DNA of 64,000 bases from Pontibacter fetidus (GTDB lineage: Bacteria > Bacteroidota > Bacteroidia > Cytophagales > Hymenobacteraceae). This document shows, piece by piece, positions 41,875 through 51,200 of this stretch (its first letter is position 1; each line of letters starts with the position of its first letter). The stretch lies in contig NZ_JAAEAA010000007.1 in assembly GCF_010119545.1 (NCBI RefSeq), forward strand, positions 1-64,000, given 5' to 3'. Both the position numbers and the translations under genes were made by a program. The notes beneath the pieces were generated by a model. That model did not search any database. It was not told the DNA's origin and was given only the letters and a program-made list of their open reading frames with translations.

Positions 41875-42515
41875 AAGCTCAGATCGTGTACTTCTATGTA
41901 GTTGCGGTGGAGGGTTATGGCGCCGGTTTGTTCCAGTTTTTTGAGGAGTCGGGAAATCACTTCGCGGGAAGAATTAAGTTCGTCGGCAATTTGCTGGTGC
42001 GATAATTTTACTTGTTTGCCGCTTACTTTTACGTGGCGTTTCAGGTAAAAAACCAGGCGTTCATCCAGTCCTTTAAAGGCAATGCTGTCCAGGGTTTGCA
42101 ACAACTCCTCGAAGCGCTGGCGGTACGACGCGATCACGAAATTATGCCAGCTTTTAAACTTGCCCAGCCACATTTCCGACAGTTCAGACGGCACCAGTAT
42201 CACTTCAGAATCTTTTACGGCTTTGGCCATTATCTCGCTTTTCTCGGTGCGTGCCGTGCACATCATAGACAAAGCGCAGGCGCTACCCGGCTCCAGGTAA
42301 TACATCAGAAATTCGTTGCCTTCGTCATCCTCGCGGTATACTTTAAGCAGGCCGCTAAGCAGCAAAATAGTTGACTTTATGTACTGGCCGCTACGCATCA
42401 CTTCTTCGCCTTCTTCCACTTCGCGCAGGGTGCTTTGCGATAGCAGTTCGTCAAGCAGTTGGTCTTCCAGGTCCGGGAATTTCTTTTGTATGAGTTCCTT
42501 GGGTAGTACTTCCAT
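41865..42515 (-). CDS. Crp/Fnr-family transcriptional regulator of the sulfur island
   Basis: A 216-aa DNA-binding regulator: an N-terminal cyclic-nucleotide-type beta roll (about 20-120, EEGEEVMRSGQYIKSTILLL), a dimerisation helix (about 120-150), and a C-terminal winged HTH with LSHQQIADELNSSREVISRL (about 173-192). No N-terminal FNR Cys cluster is present, so it is not an oxygen-type FNR. C80 and C86 in SACALSMMC lie in the beta roll and might sense thiols or persulfide. Eight GTGA-N6-TCAC sites lie upstream of sulfur-gene units around it. It has no such site directly in front of itself. Confidence 0.87.
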   Translation of the reverse strand: MEVLPKELIQKKFPDLEDQLLDELLSQSTLREVEEGEEVMRSGQYIKSTILLLSGLLKVYREDDEGNEFLMYYLEPGSACALSMMCTARTEKSEIMAKAVKDSEVILVPSELSEMWLGKFKSWHNFVIASYRQRFEELLQTLDSIAFKGLDERLVFYLKRHVKVSGKQVKLSHQQIADELNSSREVISRLLKKLEQTGAITLHRNYIEVHDLSLGV

Positions 42516-42562
42516 AGTTTAGAGTGATGTGTTTTGGCTTTTTGAAATATACGCAAATAAAT

Positions 42563-42600
42563 AAAAAACCAGTGCAGGCAATTGTTTGCACCTGCACTGG
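42563..42600 (-). terminator. rho-independent terminator after the second persulfide-dioxygenase-like gene
   Basis: Perfect 10-bp stem CCAGTGCAGG (42569-42578) / CCTGCACTGG (42591-42600), then a TTTTTT run on the minus strand. Confidence 0.9.
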
Positions 42601-42619
42601 CAATAAAATTTAGTTATAT

Positions 42620-43969
42620 TTACTTCTGTCCGTCCTTAAATTTGTTTACGGCTTCGCTCAGGTCCAGCACTTTGGTTTGCGGTAAAGCTGCTTCAACTAT
42701 ACTGCTACCTGCTGCAGAACGGTAACCACCTGCACAATGCACCACCACTGGTTTATCAGCCGGAATCTCTTTGGCTCGTTCGCGCAACTCTGGCAACGGA
42801 ATGTTAATGGCCTTCTCAAAAAACTTACCACCTTTTACTTCCGAAGTATTACGGATGTCAACTATAGTATAGTCCTCCATGTTTTCGCGAAATTCCCCTA
42901 CATTGATCTCCGGTGTTTTCTCTTCATAAACAGTGTCCAGAACAAAAGCACCTTTTATCAGTAGTTCGTATCCGATCTTGGCTGCTTTTGATATCAGGTC
43001 CTGTAGTTGCGCTTCGTTTTCTGCTGCCAGGTAGTATTTCTCATTCGGGCCAACTATACTTCCCAACCAGGTCTCAAACTTGCCTCCGTTCTGGATGTTG
43101 ATCGCGCCTTTGTAGTGTCCTTTTTTGAATACTTGTTCGTTTCGGGCATCTACTATTACAGCTCTATCTTCCGGCTTATAGTTTTTCTCAAGCATTTTTA
43201 CGCCTTCTATACTTGGTTTGTAATCGGGAGCGCCTTTTTTGTTCAGGCCCACATCGTAGCCAAAGTATTTTGGTATAAAGGGCTGGTCTTCAGTCAGGAT
43301 CTTTACAAACGCATCTTCGCTCATCTGCTGCAGGGCATAGTTGCCAATTTTCTCTGCGCCGATGGTGCTGCTGTTGGCGTCGCTCAGGGCTTTACCGCAA
43401 AGCGAGCCGGAACCGTGCGCCGGGTAAACCGTTACGCTGTCATCCAGTTTCATCAGTTTTTCGCGGGTGCTATGATACATCTGGCGTGCCAGTTCTTCGC
43501 GCTTAGCTGTAATATTACCGGCACTTTCACGCAGATCCGGGCGGCCTACATCGCCTATAAAAAGCGTATCGCCTGTAAACACGGCTTTGTCTTTGCCTTC
43601 GTGCTCCAGCACAATGCTGATTGAGTCAGGAGAGTGGCCTGGCGTGTGCAGCGACTTTAACCTGATTTTACCAATTTCTATAGTTGCGCCTTCGTCAAAA
43701 GCAGTGTGTTTGTAGTCGGCACCAACCAGGCTGTGGGCATAAATAGTTGCACCTGTCTTGTTACTTATTTCCAGGTGAGAGCTCACAAAGTCGGCATGCG
43801 GGTGTGTTTCGATCACACCTACAATTTTTGCGTTATTTTCAGAGGCATAATCATAGTATGGCTGTGGGTCGCGGGCTGGGTCTACCAGTACAATTGCTGC
43901 GGCGCACTCGCTTAAAATAGCGTAGGAGTAATGAGCTAATCCTTTGTCTTCAAACTGTTTAATTTTCAT
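42620..43969 (-). CDS. persulfide dioxygenase-like MBL-fold protein fused to two rhodanese domains (copy 2)
   Basis: A 449-aa paralogue of the 38200-39612 gene with the same layout: MBL fold (1-240) with ETHPHADFVSSH, HTPGHSPDSIS and GDTLFIGDVGRPDL, an inactive first rhodanese (LAAENEAQ where the Cys loop should be), and an active second rhodanese with HCAGGYRS. The paired retention of a dead first rhodanese in both copies suggests a structural role. It has its own terminator and a Crp/Fnr-type site 89 bp upstream. Confidence 0.87.
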   Translation of the reverse strand: MKIKQFEDKGLAHYSYAILSECAAAIVLVDPARDPQPYYDYASENNAKIVGVIETHPHADFVSSHLEISNKTGATIYAHSLVGADYKHTAFDEGATIEIGKIRLKSLHTPGHSPDSISIVLEHEGKDKAVFTGDTLFIGDVGRPDLRESAGNITAKREELARQMYHSTREKLMKLDDSVTVYPAHGSGSLCGKALSDANSSTIGAEKIGNYALQQMSEDAFVKILTEDQPFIPKYFGYDVGLNKKGAPDYKPSIEGVKMLEKNYKPEDRAVIVDARNEQVFKKGHYKGAINIQNGGKFETWLGSIVGPNEKYYLAAENEAQLQDLISKAAKIGYELLIKGAFVLDTVYEEKTPEINVGEFRENMEDYTIVDIRNTSEVKGGKFFEKAINIPLPELRERAKEIPADKPVVVHCAGGYRSAAGSSIVEAALPQTKVLDLSEAVNKFKDGQK

Positions 43970-44057
43970 CAGCTTTAATTTTATAGTTGATAAATGCCGG
44001 AAGCGTATACTTGCTCCCTCATTTTAATACAAAGATACTAGGCTTAAACAGCGTATA

Positions 44058-44075
44058 CAGTGATGTTTGTCACAT
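44058..44075. promoter_or_regulatory. Crp/Fnr-type operator upstream of persulfide-dioxygenase-like gene 2
   Basis: CAGTGATGTTTGTCACAT matches GTGA-N6-TCAC, 89 bp upstream of the start at 43969. Confidence 0.65.
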
Positions 44076-44094
44076 AGGCTGCATCAGTTGCGGC

Positions 44095-44937
44095 TTACTT
44101 CAAATGGTAGGTCAGCAGCGGACGGATGCAATGATTTACAAGCGTTTCGGCTATACTTCCATAAAACAGGTGGTTTATCCCTTTGCGTGCGTGCGTTCCG
44201 ATCAATACCAGGTCCATTTCTGAAGCTTCGTTAAAATTGCGCACGCCGGCCGGCACTTTATAGTTGTGATGCAGGTGCAGCTCATAGTTCTGTAAATCAT
44301 AGGTATCGGCAAAGCGGCGCATGTTAAGTTGTATTTTCTGGCTTTGCTGCTCATCTTCTTTGCCTATTATTTGTAACAAATGTAGCTTGGCGTTGAACAG
44401 GCGCTGCAGGTTTTTGATGGTAACTATAGTTTGCTCCGGTTGCTTTTCGGCCCCGAAATCGGCTACCCACAATATGTTATGGATAGGTGTGATGGATGCG
44501 AACTGATGGACAGTAATAACAGGCACATCAGTATAACGCACCACATGCTGGGCCTCCGAGCCGGATATTTTCTCCAGCCAGCCATCAGCCCCTTCCGTGC
44601 CCATCACTACTAAATCGATCTGGTGAGTGGCTGCATACCTGGCAATAGCTGTAGTTAGCCCACCGTACACGATCTCGCTGGTAAAGTCAAAATCAGCCTG
44701 CTTTCGCAATTCCTCAAACCGCTGTAAAGCCTTTTGCTCTTCTGCTTTAAACTTTTGCTTATCCAGGGTTTCAGAGGCTTCGGCAGAGCCGCCCCAGTCG
44801 CCGGTGTTTACTTCCAGTACATGCACCAGGTGCGTGTTTACCGGCGTAGTTTGCAACAGGAAATGCAGGAACTCGATCGCTTTAAAAGACACCGGCGAAA
44901 AATCTACCGGAACTAATATGTTTAACTTCTTTTCCAT
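44095..44937 (-). CDS. universal stress protein with two Usp domains
   Basis: A 280-aa cytoplasmic protein of tandem Usp domains. The first is about 1-140 with LVPVDFSPVSFKAIEFLHF and VVMGTEGADGWLEKISGSEA, a variant of the ATP-binding G-x2-G-x9-G. The second is about 150-280, with ILWVADFGAEKQPEQTIVTI and LVLIGTHARKGINHLFYGS. It lies next to the Crp/Fnr-controlled sulfur genes and has an operator-like site 93 bp upstream, so it may belong to the same stress regulon. Confidence 0.87.
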   Translation of the reverse strand: MEKKLNILVPVDFSPVSFKAIEFLHFLLQTTPVNTHLVHVLEVNTGDWGGSAEASETLDKQKFKAEEQKALQRFEELRKQADFDFTSEIVYGGLTTAIARYAATHQIDLVVMGTEGADGWLEKISGSEAQHVVRYTDVPVITVHQFASITPIHNILWVADFGAEKQPEQTIVTIKNLQRLFNAKLHLLQIIGKEDEQQSQKIQLNMRRFADTYDLQNYELHLHHNYKVPAGVRNFNEASEMDLVLIGTHARKGINHLFYGSIAETLVNHCIRPLLTYHLK

Positions 44938-45029
44938 GGTGGTGTGTATGGTTTATACTGTTGCCGCGAGGCTGCTTATAGTTGTGTTTTGATTATCGTT
45001 ACAAAAATGCAGCATACTATAGCCTCGTT

Positions 45030-45047
45030 CAGTGACATTGGTTACAT
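45030..45047. promoter_or_regulatory. Crp/Fnr-type operator upstream of the Usp gene
   Basis: CAGTGACATTGGTTACAT matches GTGA-N6-TCAC with one mismatch in the right half (TTAC), 93 bp upstream of the start at 44937. Confidence 0.6.
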
Positions 45048-45155
45048 AGGCAATTTATTTTAAGGGCGAAGTACAGGCAGGTATAAAAGCAGTACCAAGA
45101 ACTCAAACAAAAGCATTGTAAAAGCTATAGTTAGAATTCGGAATGCATGTGCCGG

Positions 45156-45854
45156 TTATATTTTGGATGTTGGTTGATACCTGGCGATATAAAATTTTTC
45201 TATACCGGAGAGCAGGTACAGGGAAGCCATTAGCCAGATTAAACCCATCAAATACCCAGCCACTACATCAGTAGCATAATGCACCTTTAAATAGATGCGG
45301 CTAAACCCGACGAGCAACACGATCAGGGAAAGCAGCACACATAGTAGCCAGCGCCATAGTTTGTTTTGAACCGTGGTAAAAACAATATAAATCAGTAGCC
45401 CATGAAAGACGCCCCCGATCATGGCATGGCCGCTCGGGAAACTCAGTCCGGTAGCATCCAGCAGGGCAATAGGTGGGCGCGGACGCTCGAAGTATAGTTT
45501 AAGCAGCTGGTTAAGTATAGAGCTAACAAATGAAATGAGCAGTACCCGCAGGCTGTGCCAGCGCATGTCTTTGTAAAACGAAAAGATAAGTATAAACAAC
45601 GCAGGAAGTATGATCAGGTACTGTTCAGACCCTAAGTAGGTAATGTAGCGCATAAAACGCGTCATGCCGGGCGAAGCAAGCTGTTCAGCAAAAGCAAATA
45701 ATCTTGTATCGAAGCCAGTATCGCTGTCTGTGAACACATCGTGCACTATAGAATACGTAACCGAAAGGCAGACAAGGAAAAGAAGGCTGAGTGTAACGAC
45801 CTTAACTGAGAGCAGCGCAACCAGGTGCAATATTATGCGGCCAATGGGCTTCAT
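45156..45854 (-). CDS. PAP2-family membrane phosphatase
   Basis: A 232-aa membrane protein of the type-2 phosphatidic acid phosphatase family. The three catalytic motifs are KLYFERPRPP, then SFPSGHAMIGG, and SRIYLKVHYATDVVAG, with the nucleophile His in the last. About six helices are visible. It hydrolyses a lipid phosphate (phosphatidate, undecaprenyl pyrophosphate or lipid A phosphate); the substrate is not resolvable. No Crp/Fnr-type site is apparent upstream. Confidence 0.88.
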   Translation of the reverse strand: MKPIGRIILHLVALLSVKVVTLSLLFLVCLSVTYSIVHDVFTDSDTGFDTRLFAFAEQLASPGMTRFMRYITYLGSEQYLIILPALFILIFSFYKDMRWHSLRVLLISFVSSILNQLLKLYFERPRPPIALLDATGLSFPSGHAMIGGVFHGLLIYIVFTTVQNKLWRWLLCVLLSLIVLLVGFSRIYLKVHYATDVVAGYLMGLIWLMASLYLLSGIEKFYIARYQPTSKI

Positions 45855-45909
45855 CCTATTTCATACGAGCCGGAATTAACACCAGATAAATGGTTTTATA
45901 GTTTGCCTG

Positions 45910-47043
45910 TTAACCAGCTATACTTACCCCGATCAGTTTACCAATAACATAAGTAGTGGCCGCAGCCGCCAACCCGAAAAGCACCTGCCTGAAACCCGAG
46001 AACCAGATACTTTTGCCGGTAAAAAGCGTTATGGCCGCACCAATTACAAACAAACCGATGGTGCTGAAAGCAAGACTCTGGCCAATAGCCATGTAGCCCG
46101 AAGTATAAAAAAATGGAATGACCGGAAGTATAGCCCCGACGGCAAATAGCAGAAAAGATGTAATAGCAGCTTCCCAGGCAGAACCTTTCAACTCTTCGGT
46201 GTTAATGCCCAGTTCTTCTTTTACCAGTATTTCGTGGGCATGTGCGGTGTTTTGTATGGCAGCAGCTGCCATCTGGTGCGCCTGCGCTTCAGGTATACCT
46301 TTGGCAGTATAGATCAGGGCAAGCTCGCGCATTTCCCCTTCAGGGTTAGTCTCAATTTCCAGCATTTCCAGGTCCATCTGTCGTTCATACAGTTCCTGCG
46401 AGCTCTTTACTGATATCCATTCGCCCAGCGCCATGGACAATGCCCCAGCCAGTAAGCCGGCCATACCTGCCAGCAACACGCCACTCTGCCCGTCGGTGGC
46501 GCCGGCTACGCCCATCACAAGGCTCATGTTAGAAACCAGGCCATCGTTTGCACCCAGCACAGCTGCCCGAAGTGCATTACCGCCTATACTTTTATGTTTG
46601 CCCTCTATGCGGGAAATGTGTTCGCCCGATACTTTGCTTTTGCTGCTGAGCAGTGCCTGTAAAATTTTAACATGGTTGGCTTCGTCGCCGGAAATGGGCA
46701 CGTGATTTTTCTCTTTCTGAGCCAGCTGGGCAGCTGTTATACTTTTTTCAGTGTCCATCAGTACACCTATAATGTATCCGTAACCCAATAGTTTGCCAAT
46801 GCGGTTGAGAGTGCGGGCGCGCCAGGAGGGAGGCGGCACCGTTATCTTTATTCCATCCCGGAGTAGCTTTTCAGTCATTTTGGATACGTGCTCCAGTTCT
46901 ATTTCACCTAGCTCCCGGAACATGTTGGCAATGGCAGGCACTTCCTCTGCGGCAGCTACCCGACTGTACAAATAAGCGGCATCAACTTCTGTCTGTAAGC
47001 TGTCTGTATACTTTTTTATTGCTTTAGGGTCGGTTGTAGCCAT
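45910..47043 (-). CDS. ferritin-like/VIT1 membrane fusion (iron/manganese transporter family)
   Basis: A 377-aa protein. Residues 1-120 form a ferritin-like (rubrerythrin-type) domain with ELGEIELEHVSKM di-iron-type ligands and EANHVKILQ. Residues 150-377 form a VIT1/CCC1-type transporter, with GANDGLVSNMSLVMGVAGA, ALSMALGEWISVKS and three to four C-terminal helices. Such fusions move Fe(II) or Mn(II) out of the cytoplasm. The gene lies 25 bp downstream of an RND adaptor on the same strand, so it may share the RND operon and work in metal homeostasis. Confidence 0.85.
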   Translation of the reverse strand: MATTDPKAIKKYTDSLQTEVDAAYLYSRVAAAEEVPAIANMFRELGEIELEHVSKMTEKLLRDGIKITVPPPSWRARTLNRIGKLLGYGYIIGVLMDTEKSITAAQLAQKEKNHVPISGDEANHVKILQALLSSKSKVSGEHISRIEGKHKSIGGNALRAAVLGANDGLVSNMSLVMGVAGATDGQSGVLLAGMAGLLAGALSMALGEWISVKSSQELYERQMDLEMLEIETNPEGEMRELALIYTAKGIPEAQAHQMAAAAIQNTAHAHEILVKEELGINTEELKGSAWEAAITSFLLFAVGAILPVIPFFYTSGYMAIGQSLAFSTIGLFVIGAAITLFTGKSIWFSGFRQVLFGLAAAATTYVIGKLIGVSIAG

Positions 47044-47068
47044 GTGCTTAAATGTCTTAAACTATAGT

Positions 47069-48208
47069 TTACTCTTCTTCCTTGTTCTTTAGTTTCATGA
47101 GCAGGGTGTAGGCGCCGTGGGTTACGTAGGTTTGGTTTTCGGGGCTTATAGTTTGGCTGGGCGCAAGTGCTGTAAAACCATGTTCGGAGTTACCTGTCTG
47201 GGCTTCCAGCATCTCAAAAATGCCACTGTCGCGGGCCGCGAAAACATATTGCTTGTTACCGTACCTAACTATAGCATCTTCGGGCAGGGTATAGGCTTTT
47301 TTGCTGTGCACCTCAATTTCCGCGTTCATAAACATACCGGGCACCAGTGCAGGGTCTTCTTTCTCGAGGTGGCAGTGTACTTCCACAGCACGGTCGTGGG
47401 TAACGTCTTTGCCGATGTAGATGATCTTGCCGGGATATTTTTTCTCGGGCTGGTTGGCCCGGAACGCAAGTATCTGCTGCCCGATCTCAAGTTTATCCAA
47501 ATCCTTTTCAAAAACTGTAAGCATCAGGTGCAGGTCGCGTGGGTCTACCAGTTCAAAAAGTACATCGGTAGGAACTACATACTTGCCCACATTCACATTC
47601 ACTTTAGTTACGTAGCCATCAATGGGAGAGTAGAGCCTTAACGTGCGGGTCAGGTTGTTTTCGGTGAGCCGGTTCGGGTTAATGCCCACCATGCGTAGTT
47701 TTTCGGCCAGGGCTTTTAAAGCAACCTGCTGGCTCTGGTACTCGGACTGGGTTTGCTGGTATACTTTATCGCTGGTGGCTTTGCTCTGGTTCAGTTCGCG
47801 CTGGCGGCTGTACTCTTTACTCAGGTAACCGAGCCTGGCTTTGGCTGTCAGGTAGTCCTGTTGCAATTGTATGTAAGCCTGGTCCTCAAGCTCGGCCATT
47901 AGCTGGCCTTTTTTTAGGTGCATGCCGGGCAGCAGCGTGGTCCTTTTAAGGTAGCCGCCCAAAGGCACACTTACCGAAACCATGCTTTGGGGCGGGGCTT
48001 CCATGGTGCCGTTTACCAACACTACCGATGCTATCTGTTTTTCTTCAGCTTTGCCGGTAGTAATGCCTCCATTCTTCATCTGCACAGGCGTAAGTTGCAC
48101 CAGGTTGGTTTCCTGCGGCTTTTCAGCTATAGTTGATTCGGCGGGTTGTTCGGAGCTGCAACCGGTTAAAACTCCAATTGCAAAACAAAGGTATAGGATC
48201 TTTTTCAT
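47069..48208 (-). CDS. RND efflux periplasmic adaptor, CusB/CzcB-type lipoprotein
   Basis: A 379-aa lipoprotein: MKKILYLCFAIGVLTGC, lipobox LTGC (C17). It has the adaptor plan with PLGGYLKRTTLLPGMHLKKG, a helical hairpin (about 120-190), and GYVTKVNVNVGKYV. It lacks the CPMHP metal-binding head seen in the 21-24 kb adaptors. The start is 4 bp past the stop of the CusA-TolC fusion gene, so it is co-transcribed with it. It should connect pump and channel of that system. Confidence 0.86.
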   Translation of the reverse strand: MKKILYLCFAIGVLTGCSSEQPAESTIAEKPQETNLVQLTPVQMKNGGITTGKAEEKQIASVVLVNGTMEAPPQSMVSVSVPLGGYLKRTTLLPGMHLKKGQLMAELEDQAYIQLQQDYLTAKARLGYLSKEYSRQRELNQSKATSDKVYQQTQSEYQSQQVALKALAEKLRMVGINPNRLTENNLTRTLRLYSPIDGYVTKVNVNVGKYVVPTDVLFELVDPRDLHLMLTVFEKDLDKLEIGQQILAFRANQPEKKYPGKIIYIGKDVTHDRAVEVHCHLEKEDPALVPGMFMNAEIEVHSKKAYTLPEDAIVRYGNKQYVFAARDSGIFEMLEAQTGNSEHGFTALAPSQTISPENQTYVTHGAYTLLMKLKNKEEE

Positions 48209-48212
48209 GGCA

Positions 48213-51200
48213 TTATCGGCTTCCGGTCAGGGCTGTAATCTCAAGTATAGTTTGGTTATAGCTGCGCACGGCATCAATATAGTTGGTCTGCAGGCTGATG
48301 GCTTGGTTTGTAAGCAGCACCCATTCCAGGTAATCTATCTCACCGCCCCTAAACTGTTCATCAGCTGTTTTGATGATCAGTTCAGCATTTGGCAGCGCTG
48401 TTTTCTCGTAATAGGCAAGGTTTTCGGCAGCCACCTGGTACTGGTCCATCGCTTTGCGCAACTGTAGTTCTAGCGACAGTTTACCGGAAGTATAGTTGTT
48501 TCGGGTTTTTTGCTCCTGTATTTTGGCAGCCTGTATCCGTGATTTTTGAGCACCATAAAATAGCGGCACACCTATACCAACTTCTACGGATGTAAACCTG
48601 TCAGATGAGGTAAAATTCCGGTCTACGCCATCTACGTTCTGTATGCCTTTTATACTTTGGTTGTTGTAGCCAGCCTGCAAGTCGGGCAGGAGCCGGGCCT
48701 GTTCTGTTTTGGTACTGGCCTGGCTTACCTGCTGTTGTTGCTGCAGAAGTTTTAAATAAGGATGTCCGGCTATAGTTGTGGAGTCGGTTAGAATCGTTAT
48801 TTCCATTTTGAGCGGATGCTCAGCAGGCACGAAAACAGTATCGGTGTTAAGTACAAGCTGGAATTGCTGCTGCAGGTTTGTTAGCTCGTTTTGCAGTTGT
48901 TTTAATTGCAGGGCTACCTGGCCGCGCTGGGTCTGGGCGGTATTTTTTTCGAGTATGTTGCTGGAGCCCAGTTTAAACCGAAGATCGGCGTTACGCTGGA
49001 AGTTGGCAAACAGGCTGTCGGTGCGGCGCAGTAGTTTTTGCTGCGCACGGGCGTAGAGTATATCATAGTAAAGTTGTGTTACCTGCCATTGCAGCTCAAA
49101 ATCGGTTAGTTCGGCCTGCAGCACGCCTTGCTGCCATTCCTGTTTAAGCAGTTGCTTTTGCCGGGCATACACCGTCGGGAATTTTATGCTCTGCGATACA
49201 TTCAGGCGTGTATCCTTGTACATGCTGTTGATCTGCCCATACTCGCCGGTTATAGTTGTATGCGGAATATCCCAGGCGGTGCCTTGTAATTTTTGCAGGG
49301 CATTGGTCTGCAGGCGCTCGTTCTGTAGTTGGGGGTTTTGTTTACGGGCTTTAACTATAGCCTGTTCCAGCGTTATGGGTTGCTGTGCCATTGCCATAGT
49401 TGGGAGCAACAACATAAGTATGATTCCGACAACTTTAGGAACCGGTTTGTCCGGTTTGCCATCGTGGTGCGCGGCTTTCTCGAAAAGGATGTAAAGCGAT
49501 GGCAGCACAAATAAGGTAAGCAACGTTGCCACTATCAAACCGCCGATCACCACAGTAGCCAGTGGGCGTTGTACTTCGGCTCCGGCTCCGGAACTAAGTG
49601 CCATTGGTAAAAAACCCAGGCTGGCAACACTGGCCGTCATAAGTACAGGGCGCAGGCGAGATTTTGTACCTTCCAGCACAATGTCTTTCAGGCTCAGTCC
49701 GCCGGCCTGCCGCAGGCGGTTAAATTCTGCGATCATCACAATCCCGTTCAGCACGGCCACGCCAAACAAGGCAATAAAACCTACACCAGCCGAGATACTG
49801 AACGGCATACCGCGCAGCCAAAGCGCAAAAATCCCCCCGATAGCCGACAACGGTATAGCCGAGTAAATAAGCAAGCCATAGCGCACCGACCGGAACGCAA
49901 AGTATAGCAGCAGGAAAATCAGCCCCAACGAAACAGGCACCGCCACAGTGAGGCGCTGACGGGCAGCCTCCAGGTTCTCGAAGGCACCACCATAGACCAC
50001 ATAGTAGCCCGGAGGAAGTTTTAATTGCTGTTGTACCTTTTGCTGTAGTTCATCCACTATACTTTGCACATCGCGGCCGCGCACGTTAAAACCAACCATA
50101 ATGCGTCGTTTGGCATCTTCGCGTTGTATCTGGTACGGTCCTTCTTCCAGTTTCACATCAGCCAGCAAGTATAGCGGTATCTGTTGTCCGCTGGGCGTAG
50201 GTATAAGCAGGTTCTGCACATCGGTCAGGTTCTGGCGCAGTTCTCCTTTTAAGCGTACCACCAGGTCAAAACGGCGTTCGCCTTCAAACACCAGTCCGCT
50301 GCTTACACCTGCAAAAGCGGCATTTACGGTGCGGTTTATGTCGGCAATGTTGGTGCCGTGCTGGGCTATGGCGGCATGGTTATACTTGATCACGATCTGC
50401 GGCATACCGGTAACGGTTTCTACATATAGGTCGGTGGCGCCTTCTACGGTATTGGCAATGCTGCCTAACTTTTGTGCGTAACGTGCCAGCGTATCCAGGT
50501 CTTCGCCAAATATTTTGCAAACCACATCCTGGCGGGCACCTGTCATCAGTTCGTTAAAACGCATCTGCACCGGGTACTGGAAACCAGCCGTAATGCCGGG
50601 TACATCCTGCAGCGCTTTGCCCATTTTTTCAGCCATTTCGTCGAAAGATGCAGCGGAGGTCCATTCTTTTTTCGGTTTCAGGATCACCATCATGTCGCTG
50701 GCTTCGAGGGGCATCGGGTCGGTTGGAATTTCGCCGGAACCTATCTTGGTCACCACTTTTTCTACTTCGGGGAAGCGCTCTAACAAAATGCCAGCGGCCT
50801 GTTGCGTTGATTTTATAGTGGTGTTCAGGTTACTGCCTGTCAGTACGCGGGTATCTACAGCAAAATCGCCTTCTTCCAGGGCAGGTATAAACTCACCACC
50901 TAACGACAGCAGCACCAGCACAGCACCCGCAAAAAGCACCACGGCACCAGAAATGATTGCTTTCGGGAACTCAATGACACGGCGCAGGTACTTCTGGTAA
51001 ATATGCTCCACTTTGGCCATCATCCTGTCCGAAAAAGTATCTTTATGGCTGATCTTTTTGCTCAGGAACAGTGCACTCATCATAGGTACATAAGTCAACG
51101 ATAGAATGGCCGCACCAATAAGCGCAAACGTAACGGTTTGCGCCATTGGCTTAAACATTTTGCCCTCGATGCCCTGCAGCGTAAGTATTGGCAGGTACAC

